Positions 8,833 through 18,032 of a DNA stretch of 64,000 nt are shown here, piece after piece (position 1 is the stretch's first letter; the number at the start of each line of letters is the position of its first letter). The stretch is from Vibrio gazogenes (GTDB lineage: Bacteria; Pseudomonadota; Gammaproteobacteria; Enterobacterales; Vibrionaceae): positions 2,790,001 through 2,854,000 of the forward strand of contig NZ_CP018835.1 of NCBI RefSeq assembly GCF_002196515.1. The letters run 5' to 3'. The position numbers were made by a program, and so were the translations under genes. The notes under the pieces are model-generated. The model was given only the letters and a program-made list of their open reading frames with translations, was not told the origin of the DNA and ran no database searches.

Positions 8833-10056
8833 ATGTTTGATTCTTCGTCCTCTATGCAAGAGAGAGAAAATTTGAGACCCCAGATAAGTACTCGTGTTCT
8901 GATTATATTAGCGATATCAGTTTTTTTTGTCGGAGCAACAGAGTTTATGTTGTCTTCTATGTTGAGACCTCTTGCCAATGCGTTCAATACCACGCCTGTT
9001 AATGCCTCATGGTTGGTTGCCAGTTATGCGATTGCTTATGCTGTATCAGCCCCTATCTTAGGATATATATCGGATAGAGTTGACCGACGCTCGTTATTGT
9101 TATTTGCACTTCTCGCTTTTTCTATTGATGGTGCAGCTATTTCTTTCGCTCCAACTTTTGAGACTGCTGTGGGACTACGTGTTTTTGGTGGGATAGCTTC
9201 CGCAATTATTATTCCAACAACCTTTGCTCTGATTTCTGAATGGGTGCCACGAATTCATCAGGCTAAATCAATGGGCGTATTGATGTTAGGGATGACTGCA
9301 GGAATTGCTTTCGGACCAGCTCTAGCAGGAATACTGACCGAAGAAGTTAGTTGGCGTGCACCATTTACAATGACGTCATTGGGATGCGTTATGATCTGTA
9401 TTGTCTGCTTTTATATTCTTCCTCATACGGGTAAACAGTCAATAATTTCTCAGAGTAGTATTGGGCGTTGGTATAGAAAATGGCCGGTTTGGCGACCATT
9501 AGTTGCAAAAGGGTGTTGGAATGGTTCGGGTGTTGCTGCTTTTTTATTATCAGGGGAAATACTACAACACCGATATGGATATGATGCGGCAGAGGTAGGG
9601 ATGATTGTTACTGCTTTCGGTCTTGGTCTTGGTCTTGGCAACCTTAGTGCGGGCATATTAAAGAAAAAATGTCGGCTAGAGGAATTATCATTAGTGATAG
9701 TGACCTCTTTGCTTATGTTATCTATTTCAATATTTATGCTAGTCACATTATCAGTCTTTGGAACGATTATATGCTTAGTTGCTTGGGGAGCTGCGTTGGG
9801 GGCAGGAGCTCCGTCTAGTACGGTAGTTCTAGCTGAGCGTTCCGCTCATGCAAAAGGAACAGTATTATCGTTTGCAGAAACAATGAACAATATTGTGATT
9901 TTTGCTGCTATGCCTCTGGCCTCATTCTTGTTGGCTAAACAAGGCGCAGAAGAAGCTTATATGGTTATTGCATTTGGTTTAGGAATGGGATTGTTTCTGA
10001 CTGTATTGGATGCCGTTTATGCAGTCAGGAAAGAAGCTGCATTCAAGATAACATAA
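8833..10056 (+). CDS. DHA1-type MFS exporter
   Basis: 407-aa, about 12-TM major facilitator of the DHA1/AraJ-like exporter type. Motif A is seen as GYISDRVDRRSLLL after helix 2, and FGGIASAIIIPTTFALISEW marks helix 4. It follows the broken oxygenase by 2 bases on the same strand and shares its lower GC, so both likely arrived together; a natural role is export of a metabolite made or modified by the lost pathway. Intact as far as can be seen. Confidence 0.85.
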   Translation: MFDSSSSMQERENLRPQISTRVLIILAISVFFVGATEFMLSSMLRPLANAFNTTPVNASWLVASYAIAYAVSAPILGYISDRVDRRSLLLFALLAFSIDGAAISFAPTFETAVGLRVFGGIASAIIIPTTFALISEWVPRIHQAKSMGVLMLGMTAGIAFGPALAGILTEEVSWRAPFTMTSLGCVMICIVCFYILPHTGKQSIISQSSIGRWYRKWPVWRPLVAKGCWNGSGVAAFLLSGEILQHRYGYDAAEVGMIVTAFGLGLGLGNLSAGILKKKCRLEELSLVIVTSLLMLSISIFMLVTLSVFGTIICLVAWGAALGAGAPSSTVVLAERSAHAKGTVLSFAETMNNIVIFAAMPLASFLLAKQGAEEAYMVIAFGLGMGLFLTVLDAVYAVRKEAAFKIT

Positions 10057-10146
10057 TAATTTTTCAACTTTCGGGGCAATGGTTTGCTTTGTATGTCTGT
10101 CGCCAGCTTTGTTTCATGAGCTACTCGATAGTTTAATTGCGATACC

Positions 10147-10611
10147 TTATTGACTCATCAGATGCGGGCCGGCGCCTTTCTCGCCTAATTCATCTTGAGG
10201 ATTAAGCAGCCTGCATCTTTCAAGGGAAAGACAGCCACAGCCGATACAGTCTGTCATCATGTCTCTTAACTCGGTTAACTGGATAATTTTCTTATCCAGT
10301 TCTTGTCGCCATCTGATGCCCAATGCTTCCCAGTCCTCCAGCGTGACACGAGTGCGGTTCGGCAGGCCTTCAAGCTCCGCTAAAATATCGTCCAAAGAAA
10401 AACCGGTTCGCTGGGCAACCTGAATCAGAGAGACAATCCGAATGACATGTTTGGGATATTGGCGGTGGTTGGCAGCGTTTCGGTGACTTTTGATTAAGCC
10501 TTTTTTTTCGTAGAAATGTAATGCTGATACTGCAACTCCCGTTCTCTTACTCAGCACGCCGACAGAGATCCACTCAGGAATGACTGCTTTAGGAGTGATC
10601 GTTTTTTGCAT
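10147..10611 (-). CDS. soxR: Redox-sensing MerR-family regulator SoxR
   Basis: 154-aa SoxR: a MerR-type winged helix at the N-terminus (SVGVLSKRTGVAVSALHFYEKKGLI), dimerisation helix, and the [2Fe-2S]-binding cysteines C-I-G-C-G-C-x5-C at residues 122, 125, 127 and 133. SoxR senses redox-cycling compounds or superoxide through oxidation of this cluster. There is no divergent soxS; instead a SoxR box lies 12 bases upstream of its own start, pointing to autoregulation. Other targets outside or inside the window, such as the nearby efflux genes, are possible but none shows a second box that I could find. Confidence 0.95.
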   Translation of the reverse strand: MQKTITPKAVIPEWISVGVLSKRTGVAVSALHFYEKKGLIKSHRNAANHRQYPKHVIRIVSLIQVAQRTGFSLDDILAELEGLPNRTRVTLEDWEALGIRWRQELDKKIIQLTELRDMMTDCIGCGCLSLERCRLLNPQDELGEKGAGPHLMSQ

Positions 10612-10622
10612 TTGTCATAACA

Positions 10623-10640
10623 CCTCAACTGAACTTGAGG
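10623..10640 (-). promoter_or_regulatory. SoxR box
   Basis: The 18-base dyad CCTCAACTGAACTTGAGG differs from the known SoxR box CCTCAAGTTAACTTGAGG at two positions. On the minus strand it is followed by TATGAC at the position of the -10 element in the soxS promoter, so transcription would start at about the soxR ATG, implying a very short or absent leader. Confidence 0.8.
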
Positions 10641-10741
10641 TTTCATGATAGGCATCCATAGAGACTTGCTCAAGTGTTGATCTCAACCGCTGATCATTGA
10701 GTTGATGTAGCATCGGTATTGTTATAGGGCCGTTTTTAGGC

Positions 10742-11284
10742 CTATTTTTTCATCACTTTCTCAAAAATGAAGTATTCATATTCATATAAATCCGTCAGGT
10801 TGTAATCGCGCAGATCGGCAGGAAAATGCGTATCCGGATGATAGCGATTGTAAAATTCAGTAATGTGGAAGCCACACTTGTTGAGATAAAAGTGGACGTT
10901 TCTTTTTTCAAAGTAGGGCGTTCCGGTTTGCCAGACCTTGGTTGCCGGATAGGCCGCTTCTATCGCCTGCCATGCAGCAAGGCCGATCCCTTGGTTATGA
11001 TTGCCTGAGTCAATAAAAAACCATTCAAGTTCATGATGTTGCGTCTCTTCGTTGATCTGCAAAACCGCACCACCAACGGGGTTACCATTGGATAAAATAT
11101 GGTAGAGAACCATATTCTCCTCATCAAATGATGACTCAATGTCTTCATCAGAGGGAATGGGTTTTCCATGATACTGACCAAACTCTTTGATCACTGCATC
11201 GGTGAAGGCTGTCTTTAATTTTTGTTTAAATTCGAGCCGGTCTTCTTGTTGAACCGACATTAATGTGACCTGTTTTTCTTGCAT
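10742..11284 (-). CDS. GNAT-family N-acetyltransferase
   Basis: About 180-aa GNAT acetyltransferase. The acetyl-CoA-binding motif A is seen as [25 protein letters not shown], preceded by a beta-strand HHELEWF and followed by motif B ([14 protein letters not shown]). The ATG at 11284 has AAGG 8 bases upstream and is preferred to one two codons earlier. It stands between soxR and the RND pump genes on the same strand with separate intergenic spaces. Substrate unknown. Confidence 0.85.
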   Translation of the reverse strand: MQEKQVTLMSVQQEDRLEFKQKLKTAFTDAVIKEFGQYHGKPIPSDEDIESSFDEENMVLYHILSNGNPVGGAVLQINEETQHHELEWFFIDSGNHNQGIGLAAWQAIEAAYPATKVWQTGTPYFEKRNVHFYLNKCGFHITEFYNRYHPDTHFPADLRDYNLTDLYEYEYFIFEKVMKK

Positions 11285-11385
11285 TATCATTACCTTTTAC
11301 TGAGATGAATGTACTGAGTGAGTGGCATCGCTCACCTTGACCCGATGAGCAATCAAAGGGCCGATTCGCTGATTCAAGTCACCAG

Positions 11386-12804
11386 TCACTCCCGTGTCTC
11401 TGATGACTCAACTAATCCGCCGCCTAACGCTTTGTATAAAAAAACAGCATTGCTTAATTCTTGTTGTTTGAGTTCAAGCCATGTCTGTTTGGCTGCGTAG
11501 AGTTGCCGTTGGGCATCGAGTAACGTCAAATGCCGTTCAACACCAGCCTGATAACGCAGTTTAGACAGTTGTGTTCTGCGTTGTTCTGCTGCAATTACAT
11601 CCATTTGTGCCGCGATTTGTTGTTGGTAGGTTTCACTGCCTGATAAACCATCCGCAACTTCTTTAAAAGCGGTCTGAATGGTTTTTTCATATTGCGCGAT
11701 GGCACTGGATTGGCGGACTTTTGCCAATTTTAACGCGGCATCCAGTTTTCCGCCTTGGAATATAGGCAGCTCTATTTGCGGGGACAATGACCACATGGTC
11801 GCCCCCGACCGAACCAAATGGCGAATACTCGAACTGGCATAGCCCATGGCACTGGTCAGAGAGAGGCGGGGGAAATAGGCCGCTCGCGCTGCACCGATGT
11901 CTTCGTTGGCTGCGATGAGGTTTTGCTCCGCTTGCAAAATATCCGGCCGATACAACAATAAATCAGCAGGAAGCCCGGCGGGGAGCCGGGTCATGATCTC
12001 TTGATCGGTCAGTGACCGGGGGGCGGGTAGATCATCCGGTAAACGCGAGCCAACCAGCAGCCGGAGTGCGTTTCTGGCTTGTGCCAATGCCCGTATCTTG
12101 GCGGCTCGATTGGCTTGTGCACCGGCGACCTGACTTTCCGCCTGAGCAACATCAAGGGCACTCGCCTGATTTCCCATCCTGAGTGTTTGCGTTAAGTCGA
12201 GCGATGCCTGCCAGTCCGTTAACGTTTTCTCAGTCAAGCTGAGTTGTGCTGCGGTCAGACGTTCAGAAAAATAAGCGTCAGCAATTGCGCTGATCAGCGC
12301 AATTTGTGCCGCCTTTTGACCATAATCACTGGCTAAGTAACGTGCAAATGCAGCATCTGACATGGAACGCGTGCGGCCGAACAAGTCAATTTCAAACGCA
12401 CTGAAACCGAGATTCAGATTGCTTTGTTGTTGGATTTCCGATGATTGGGTGCCTTGGTCATCGCTCGTCAGATTTCGTTGTCGGCTGGCACTCATCGTCA
12501 CATTCAGATGAGGAACTTGAGCCGAACGCTGAATATGATATTGGGCTTTCACCGCTTTCACATGGAGGATCGCAATCCGTAAATCCCGGTTATTGGCCAA
12601 GCCCAGTTCGATGAGCTGTTGTAAGCGTTCATCTCTGAACATGGTTCGCCAGCCAAGCTCAGCCGTTGGCAGTGACTTCGTCCCCGTGTCACTGGCTATC
12701 GGCGGAAAAGTTGCCGGTACGGGGAGTGCCGGTTTGGTCATCTCGGGCGTCAGGGAACAGGCCGAAAGCAAGCCTGTCAGACAAAAAATAAATAAACGCA
12801 TCAT
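11386..12804 (-). CDS. RND-pump outer-membrane channel lipoprotein (NodT/OprM family)
   Basis: 472-aa TolC-like outer-membrane factor. A lipoprotein signal with lipobox LLSAC (Cys16) anchors it; the two outer-membrane-efflux repeats are seen as paired regions with LDLTQTLRMGNQASALDVAQAESQ and LSKLRYQAGVERHLTLLDAQRQ. It forms the exit duct of a tripartite multidrug pump with the adaptor (16005-17162) and inner-membrane transporter (12811-15942), and lies 6 bases after the latter. Third gene of the pump operon. Confidence 0.93.
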   Translation of the reverse strand: MMRLFIFCLTGLLSACSLTPEMTKPALPVPATFPPIASDTGTKSLPTAELGWRTMFRDERLQQLIELGLANNRDLRIAILHVKAVKAQYHIQRSAQVPHLNVTMSASRQRNLTSDDQGTQSSEIQQQSNLNLGFSAFEIDLFGRTRSMSDAAFARYLASDYGQKAAQIALISAIADAYFSERLTAAQLSLTEKTLTDWQASLDLTQTLRMGNQASALDVAQAESQVAGAQANRAAKIRALAQARNALRLLVGSRLPDDLPAPRSLTDQEIMTRLPAGLPADLLLYRPDILQAEQNLIAANEDIGAARAAYFPRLSLTSAMGYASSSIRHLVRSGATMWSLSPQIELPIFQGGKLDAALKLAKVRQSSAIAQYEKTIQTAFKEVADGLSGSETYQQQIAAQMDVIAAEQRRTQLSKLRYQAGVERHLTLLDAQRQLYAAKQTWLELKQQELSNAVFLYKALGGGLVESSETRE

Positions 12805-12810
12805 CTTTAC

Positions 12811-15800
12811 TTAACCTTTGGGCTGAGCTGAGGATTTTGAACTTGTTTTTCGCCAGTTGGTGAGTCGTTCTTGCAGGCGGGTCACCCAGACAAAGAATGT
12901 CGGCACAAAATAGATAGCAAGGACAGTCGCACTCACCATGCCGCCAAAGACCCCTGTTCCTATCGCATGTTGTGTCTCTTGGCTCGCGCCACTCGCCAGC
13001 ATCAGCGGCACCACCCCCAGACCAAATGCCAGCGAGGTCATTAAGATCGGCCGTAAGCGCAATTGGGCGGCCTGCGTTGCCGACTCAATTAACCCGTGGC
13101 CTTGCTCGCGGAGTTGTTTGGCAAACTCAACAATCAGAATGGCATTCTTGGCCGACAAGCCAATCACCGTAATCAGGCCTACTTTAAAAAACACATCATT
13201 GGGCAGATCACGCAACATCACGGCCATCACAGCGCCCAGCAGACCTAATGGAACAACCAACATTACCGACAGCGGAATTGACCAGCTCTCGTAGAGGGCG
13301 GCCAGCACCAAGAAAATGACGAGCATGGACAGTGCCATCAGCTTCGGGGCTTGTGCGGCAGACTGACGCTCTTGCAACGATTGACCTGTCCAGGCAATGG
13401 TAAACCCCGAAGGCAGTTGTTGGACAAGGCGCTCGACTTCTGCCATTGCTTCGCCACTGGCGTATCCTGATGCGGTATCACCCGAAATGAGTAAGGCGGG
13501 ATACCCCTGAAAACGAATGAATTGCGGTGAGGTTTCACGCCAGCTCGGGGTGATAAACTCTGATAAAGCAACCATGCCGCCTTTGTTATTGCGCACATAA
13601 AGGTGCAGAACATCATCGATTTGCATCCGGGCTGAAGCATTCGCCTGCATGATCACTTGCTGCATGCGTCCCTCATTGGGGAAGTCGTTGATGTATAACG
13701 ATCCTAAAGCCGTCGAGAGCGTGTCACTGATCGTCGGATATGAGACCCCCAGTGCGGCTGCTTTCTGGCGATCAATCTCTAAATGGATACTGGTGCCAGA
13801 GGGGAGACCGTCAGCGTAGATCTTGCCCAACTGCGGACTTTTTTCAGCCAGAGCAATCAGTTGTGCTTCAGCTTGTTTGAGCGCTTGCTCGCCGTGATGA
13901 CCTCGATCTTGTAAGAAGAAACTGATACCTGAATTGGTGCCGAGTTCTTCAATCGCGGGTGGCAGCGTATGGGTGACGGTGCCTTCCGGTACGTCAGCCA
14001 TGGCTTTTTGAGCCAGAGCTAACTCTTGGCGGGTCGAGGTGTCATCGCGGGTTTCCCAATCTTGCAAGGTGGTAAAGATCTGTGCTGTATTGGTGCCTGA
14101 ACCGGAAAAACCAAACCCGATGACTGCCATTGTGGATTTTACCGCCGGTCGGGAGAGGATATAGTCTTCAAACCGTTTGACGATCGCCAAGGTCCGTTCA
14201 GCCGTGGCATCCGCAGGTAACTGAATGTTGGTCATGAAATATCCCTGATCTTCTTCGGGCAGAAACGAGGTGGGCAACTGACGAAATGTGACCACCAGTA
14301 GAGCGGTGAGCAGCACAAAGATGATCATCATCCGGCCCTGACGCTGAATGCAGCCTCGCACATGAATCGCATAGCGGTTGTTGAGGCGCGCAAAGTTGCG
14401 GTTGAAGCCCTGAAAAAATTTGCGTTTTTCGTGTGCGGCGCTGACTGGCTTGAGTAGTGTGGCGCATAAGGCAGGGGTGAGTGTCAGCGCCAGAAATGCA
14501 GAAAACAGGATCGAGACAGCCATGGAGAGGGTGAATTGTTGATAAATGACTCCCACCGAATCACCGGCCAGCCCCATCGGAATAAAAACAGCGGTGAGCA
14601 CTAACGTGATACCGATAATCGCCCCCGTGATCTCTTTCATGGCAACCGATGTTGCAGCTTGTGGTGATAAGCCTTTTTCTGACATCAGGCGCTCGACATT
14701 TTCGACCACGACAATGGCATCATCAACAATGATACCGATGGCTAACACCATGCCGAACATAGTCAGGACGTTGATTGAAAAGCCCGTGATCAGCATGATG
14801 GTGAAGGTGCCCAACAGCGCAATCGGTGCGACGATCGCCGGGATGAACGTATAACGGATATTTTGCAGAAACAGGAACATCACGCAAAAGACCAAAAGCA
14901 TCGCTTCAATTAACGTCTGGATCACTTTATTGATCGACACTTTGACAAATGGTGCGGTATTAAATGGGATTGAGTCACTCATACCGGTCGGCAGACTATG
15001 TCTGAGTTCCGCCAGTCGTTTTTGAACGGCTTCGGCTGTGCTGAGGGCATTCGCCCCCGGTCTCAGGAGTATTGCAGCAGCAGTCGCGTTTTTACCATTT
15101 TCCCGGTTTAAGAAACCATAGGATTGCGAGCCGATCTCCACGCGAGCCACATCACCTAAAATCACGCTGGCACCGTTGGTATTGGTGCGCAGAATGATAT
15201 TGGCAAATTGCGCCGGTGTGGTGAGCTGACTCTGAACCGTTAATGGCACCGTCACGCGTTGCCCCGATACCGTGGGCGCAGCCCCGACGCTACCGGGAGC
15301 GATTTGGGTATTTTGTTGGATAACCGCCTGACTGATATCGGTCATGGTCAACCCCCGTGCATTCAATTGGTCCGGGTCAACCCAGATACGCATCGCTTTC
15401 TCTGCACCGAAGGATTGCACCCGTCCGACGCCATCGATGCGACGTAACTCTTCTACCAGATTGCGCGACAGATAGTCGTTGAGGGCGATTTCATCGAAAC
15501 GATTGTCATCTGATTTCAGGCCGACAATCATCAGGAAATTTGAGGTCGCCGATTCAACGCTTAAGCCATTCTGACGGACGGCTTGCGGCAGTCGCGACTC
15601 AATCATTTTGAGCTGATTTTGAATATCAACCTGAGCAATATTCGGATCGGTGCCGGGTTTGAACGTCGCTGTAATAGAGGCAGAGCCGGAGGTATCCGCA
15701 GATGACTCGAAATACATCAGGTTTTTGACGTTGGATAGTTCACTTTCGATCAGACTCAGAACGCCATCGTTCATCGCTTTGGGCGTAGCCCCCGGATACG

Positions 15801-15942
15801 TCGCGGTAATGCTGACGGTGGGTGGGGCAACGGACGGATAGCGGGAGATAGGCAGTTGAGGAATTGCCAGACAGCCGAATAAGATAATGAATAGTGCAAT
15901 CACCCACGCAAACACTGGGCGTTGTATGAAAAACTGAGACAT
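12811..15942 (-). CDS. RND multidrug efflux transporter (AcrB/AdeB/MexB type)
   Basis: 1043-aa inner-membrane proton antiporter of the HAE1 family, normal in length. It begins FFIQRPVFAWVIALFIIL, shared by most HAE1 pumps; helix 4 carries VDDAIVVVENVER with the two proton-relay aspartates; the pore and porter domains are both present, as are 12 helices in two halves (second half from about residue 535). It exports drugs, dyes or detergents from the periplasm through the adaptor and channel encoded beside it. The operon is divergent from an AdeRS-like two-component system, which probably controls it. Substrate range is not deducible. Confidence 0.95.
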   Translation of the reverse strand: MSQFFIQRPVFAWVIALFIILFGCLAIPQLPISRYPSVAPPTVSITATYPGATPKAMNDGVLSLIESELSNVKNLMYFESSADTSGSASITATFKPGTDPNIAQVDIQNQLKMIESRLPQAVRQNGLSVESATSNFLMIVGLKSDDNRFDEIALNDYLSRNLVEELRRIDGVGRVQSFGAEKAMRIWVDPDQLNARGLTMTDISQAVIQQNTQIAPGSVGAAPTVSGQRVTVPLTVQSQLTTPAQFANIILRTNTNGASVILGDVARVEIGSQSYGFLNRENGKNATAAAILLRPGANALSTAEAVQKRLAELRHSLPTGMSDSIPFNTAPFVKVSINKVIQTLIEAMLLVFCVMFLFLQNIRYTFIPAIVAPIALLGTFTIMLITGFSINVLTMFGMVLAIGIIVDDAIVVVENVERLMSEKGLSPQAATSVAMKEITGAIIGITLVLTAVFIPMGLAGDSVGVIYQQFTLSMAVSILFSAFLALTLTPALCATLLKPVSAAHEKRKFFQGFNRNFARLNNRYAIHVRGCIQRQGRMMIIFVLLTALLVVTFRQLPTSFLPEEDQGYFMTNIQLPADATAERTLAIVKRFEDYILSRPAVKSTMAVIGFGFSGSGTNTAQIFTTLQDWETRDDTSTRQELALAQKAMADVPEGTVTHTLPPAIEELGTNSGISFFLQDRGHHGEQALKQAEAQLIALAEKSPQLGKIYADGLPSGTSIHLEIDRQKAAALGVSYPTISDTLSTALGSLYINDFPNEGRMQQVIMQANASARMQIDDVLHLYVRNNKGGMVALSEFITPSWRETSPQFIRFQGYPALLISGDTASGYASGEAMAEVERLVQQLPSGFTIAWTGQSLQERQSAAQAPKLMALSMLVIFLVLAALYESWSIPLSVMLVVPLGLLGAVMAVMLRDLPNDVFFKVGLITVIGLSAKNAILIVEFAKQLREQGHGLIESATQAAQLRLRPILMTSLAFGLGVVPLMLASGASQETQHAIGTGVFGGMVSATVLAIYFVPTFFVWVTRLQERLTNWRKTSSKSSAQPKG

Positions 15943-16004
15943 AAAAGGACACTCTCACCTAAAGCATGGATTGTGGATGTGTTGATGACTGTGACGATTG
16001 AAAG

Positions 16005-17162
16005 TTAAAGGGGCGGCGAGGCTTGCCATGGCCGCTGATGAACGGTGATACCGTCCTGTAGTCTTTCTTTGCCCTCAACCACAATATGGTCGCCCGCATT
16101 CAGCCCCGCTTTGACATGGTATTGCCCTTGCACCAACGCCCCGAGAGCGACGGGTTTCAACGCGGCACGATCATGGGAATCAATGGTCCAAATATGAGGG
16201 ACGCCGCCGATGTGGACGATTGCCTGCTGCGGGGCTGTCAACGCGTTGGGATAACGCGAACGCAAAACGCGTGCTTTGACAAACATTCCCGGTAGTAATA
16301 AGCGTTGCTCGTTATCCACCAACACGCGCAATAAAACATCTCCGGTACTGGGATCAATATTGATCCCGGAAAATAGCAACTGACCTTGCAGCGGATAAGG
16401 CTGCCCGTTCGAATGTAAGATGTTGATATTGGTTTGTGTCGCTGCGGCAGATTCAGCAGAACCGGTTGGGAGCGTCTGATTGATTGACTCAAGTGATGAT
16501 GCCGGGCGGCGAACATCAACAAAAACCTGATCAATCTGTTCAATGCGTGTCATAGGCGTGGTATCGGAGCGGCTGACAAGTGCTCCCTCGCTGACCAGTG
16601 TTTGATCGATACGCCCGGCGATTGGCGCGGTAACGCGGGTATAGTTTAAATCCAGTAAACGACGGGCAAGCGTGGCCTGAGCCTGAGCCACATCGGCGTT
16701 GGCCTGATCGCGTTGTAAAACGGCATCATCATATTCCTGACGGCTGATCGCATCAGCGTCGAGCAAAGGCTTTAAATAGGATGCTTTGTCCATCGCGCGT
16801 TTTAAAGTCGCCTGCGCTTTCTGTAGTGTCGCTCGGGCGGTATCGACATCGGCCTGAAATGGCGCCGGATCAAGCTGAAATAAAGGATCCCCGGCCTTGA
16901 CCTCGCGTCCTTGCTTGAAGAGACGATGTTGGACGATACCACTGATCTGGGGGCGGATCGCTGCGACACGGACTGCCGCGACTCTTGCCGGTAGGGTTTC
17001 AAAGATATCCAGTTGTGCAGGCTTCATCGTCATGGTTGACACGAAAGGTTCGGCTGCTTGAGATGCTGTTTCCTGATCGCTTTCAGACGGATGACAAGCC
17101 ACTAAAAAGAGCAGTGCCAATATGTGTAAGTGGCAACGGACACATATATTTATCTTTTTCAC
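16005..17162 (-). CDS. RND efflux periplasmic adaptor (AcrA/AdeA type)
   Basis: 385-aa membrane-fusion lipoprotein. Starts with GTG at 17162 behind AGAGGA, with a signal peptide ending in lipobox LVAC (Cys23). The biotinyl-lipoyl half (GIVQHRLFKQGREVKAGDPLFQLD), alpha-helical hairpin and the second lipoyl half (NYTRVTAPIAGRIDQTLVSEG) are all present, followed by beta-barrel and membrane-proximal domains. First gene of the pump operon, 62 bases before the transporter gene and only about 100 bases from the divergent response-regulator start. Confidence 0.93.
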   Translation of the reverse strand: MKKINICVRCHLHILALLFLVACHPSESDQETASQAAEPFVSTMTMKPAQLDIFETLPARVAAVRVAAIRPQISGIVQHRLFKQGREVKAGDPLFQLDPAPFQADVDTARATLQKAQATLKRAMDKASYLKPLLDADAISRQEYDDAVLQRDQANADVAQAQATLARRLLDLNYTRVTAPIAGRIDQTLVSEGALVSRSDTTPMTRIEQIDQVFVDVRRPASSLESINQTLPTGSAESAAATQTNINILHSNGQPYPLQGQLLFSGINIDPSTGDVLLRVLVDNEQRLLLPGMFVKARVLRSRYPNALTAPQQAIVHIGGVPHIWTIDSHDRAALKPVALGALVQGQYHVKAGLNAGDHIVVEGKERLQDGITVHQRPWQASPPL

Positions 17163-17261
17163 TGAGGTATCCTCTTGGCAATCATTGATGCGTTAGCGCT
17201 GTAGAGAGATGCAGTCTACCGCCCCTATGTGGAGGTTCCGCCGAGTAAATGTGGAGATTTG

Positions 17262-18032
17262 ATGGAGATGAATGATTTACGCGTTGGTGCGCAAAAATTG
17301 AGCGCTGATTCAGAGCAAGGCGCAGGCACAAACGGTCAAGTGCTGGTACTGATTGCCGAAGATGAGCCAGAAATTGCCGATATACTGAGTGCTTATTTAG
17401 CACGGAGCGGGATGCGTACGGTACATGCCACTGACGGGGTAGAAACGCTTGCGCTGCATTCATCGATGAAACCCGATCTCATCTTGCTCGATATTCAGAT
17501 GCCGAGGATGGACGGATGGAAAGTTTTGGCTGAACTGCGTCAGCACAGTCAGACCCCTGTTATCATGTTGACCGCAATGGATCAGGATGTCGATAAGCTG
17601 GTGGCACTGAGAATAGGGGCCGATGATTATGTGATTAAACCGTTCAATCCGGCAGAAGTGGTGGCGCGGGTCGAAGCCGTATTACGCCGAACGATGGACA
17701 GTCGCCAGCATCATACGCAGCGTATCCTGCGTGTTGATCCCTTCGAGGTTGACTTAGACAGTCATGAAATCTCAATCCATCAAGACGGACAGCGCGCTTT
17801 ACTCTCTTTAACGCTGACTGAATTTAAGTTACTGACCCACTTTATTCGCTCACCGAAGCGGGTATTCAGCCGTGGAGAGTTATTAGATACGTGCCTACCG
17901 GAGGGCGATACACTCGAACGCACGGTTGATAGCCACATCAGCAAGATCCGCAAAAAACTCGAAATGGTCGGCATTCATGGCATTCCCGCCGGGGTTCGTG
18001 GTGTCGGGTATCGCTTCAGGGGCGAATCATGA
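17262..18032 (+). CDS. OmpR-family response regulator (AdeR-like)
   Basis: Two-component response regulator: receiver domain with acidic pocket EDEPE, phospho-acceptor Asp77 in LLDIQMPRMDGW and KPFNPAEV lysine, followed by an OmpR-type winged helix (SLTLTEFKLLTHFI...VDSHISKIRKKLE...GVRGVGYRF). The ATG at 17262 has GGAG close upstream; an ATG two codons later is also possible, while the GTG at 17229 is less likely. Overlaps the sensor kinase by 4 bases and is divergent from an RND pump operon, as in the AdeRS-AdeABC arrangement. Confidence 0.92.
   Translation: MEMNDLRVGAQKLSADSEQGAGTNGQVLVLIAEDEPEIADILSAYLARSGMRTVHATDGVETLALHSSMKPDLILLDIQMPRMDGWKVLAELRQHSQTPVIMLTAMDQDVDKLVALRIGADDYVIKPFNPAEVVARVEAVLRRTMDSRQHHTQRILRVDPFEVDLDSHEISIHQDGQRALLSLTLTEFKLLTHFIRSPKRVFSRGELLDTCLPEGDTLERTVDSHISKIRKKLEMVGIHGIPAGVRGVGYRFRGES

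Noticed and set aside
13338..13640. Possible frameshift in the RND transporter suggested by overlapping frames
   Set aside because: The 1043-aa frame is continuous with all expected motifs and normal length; no frameshift is needed.
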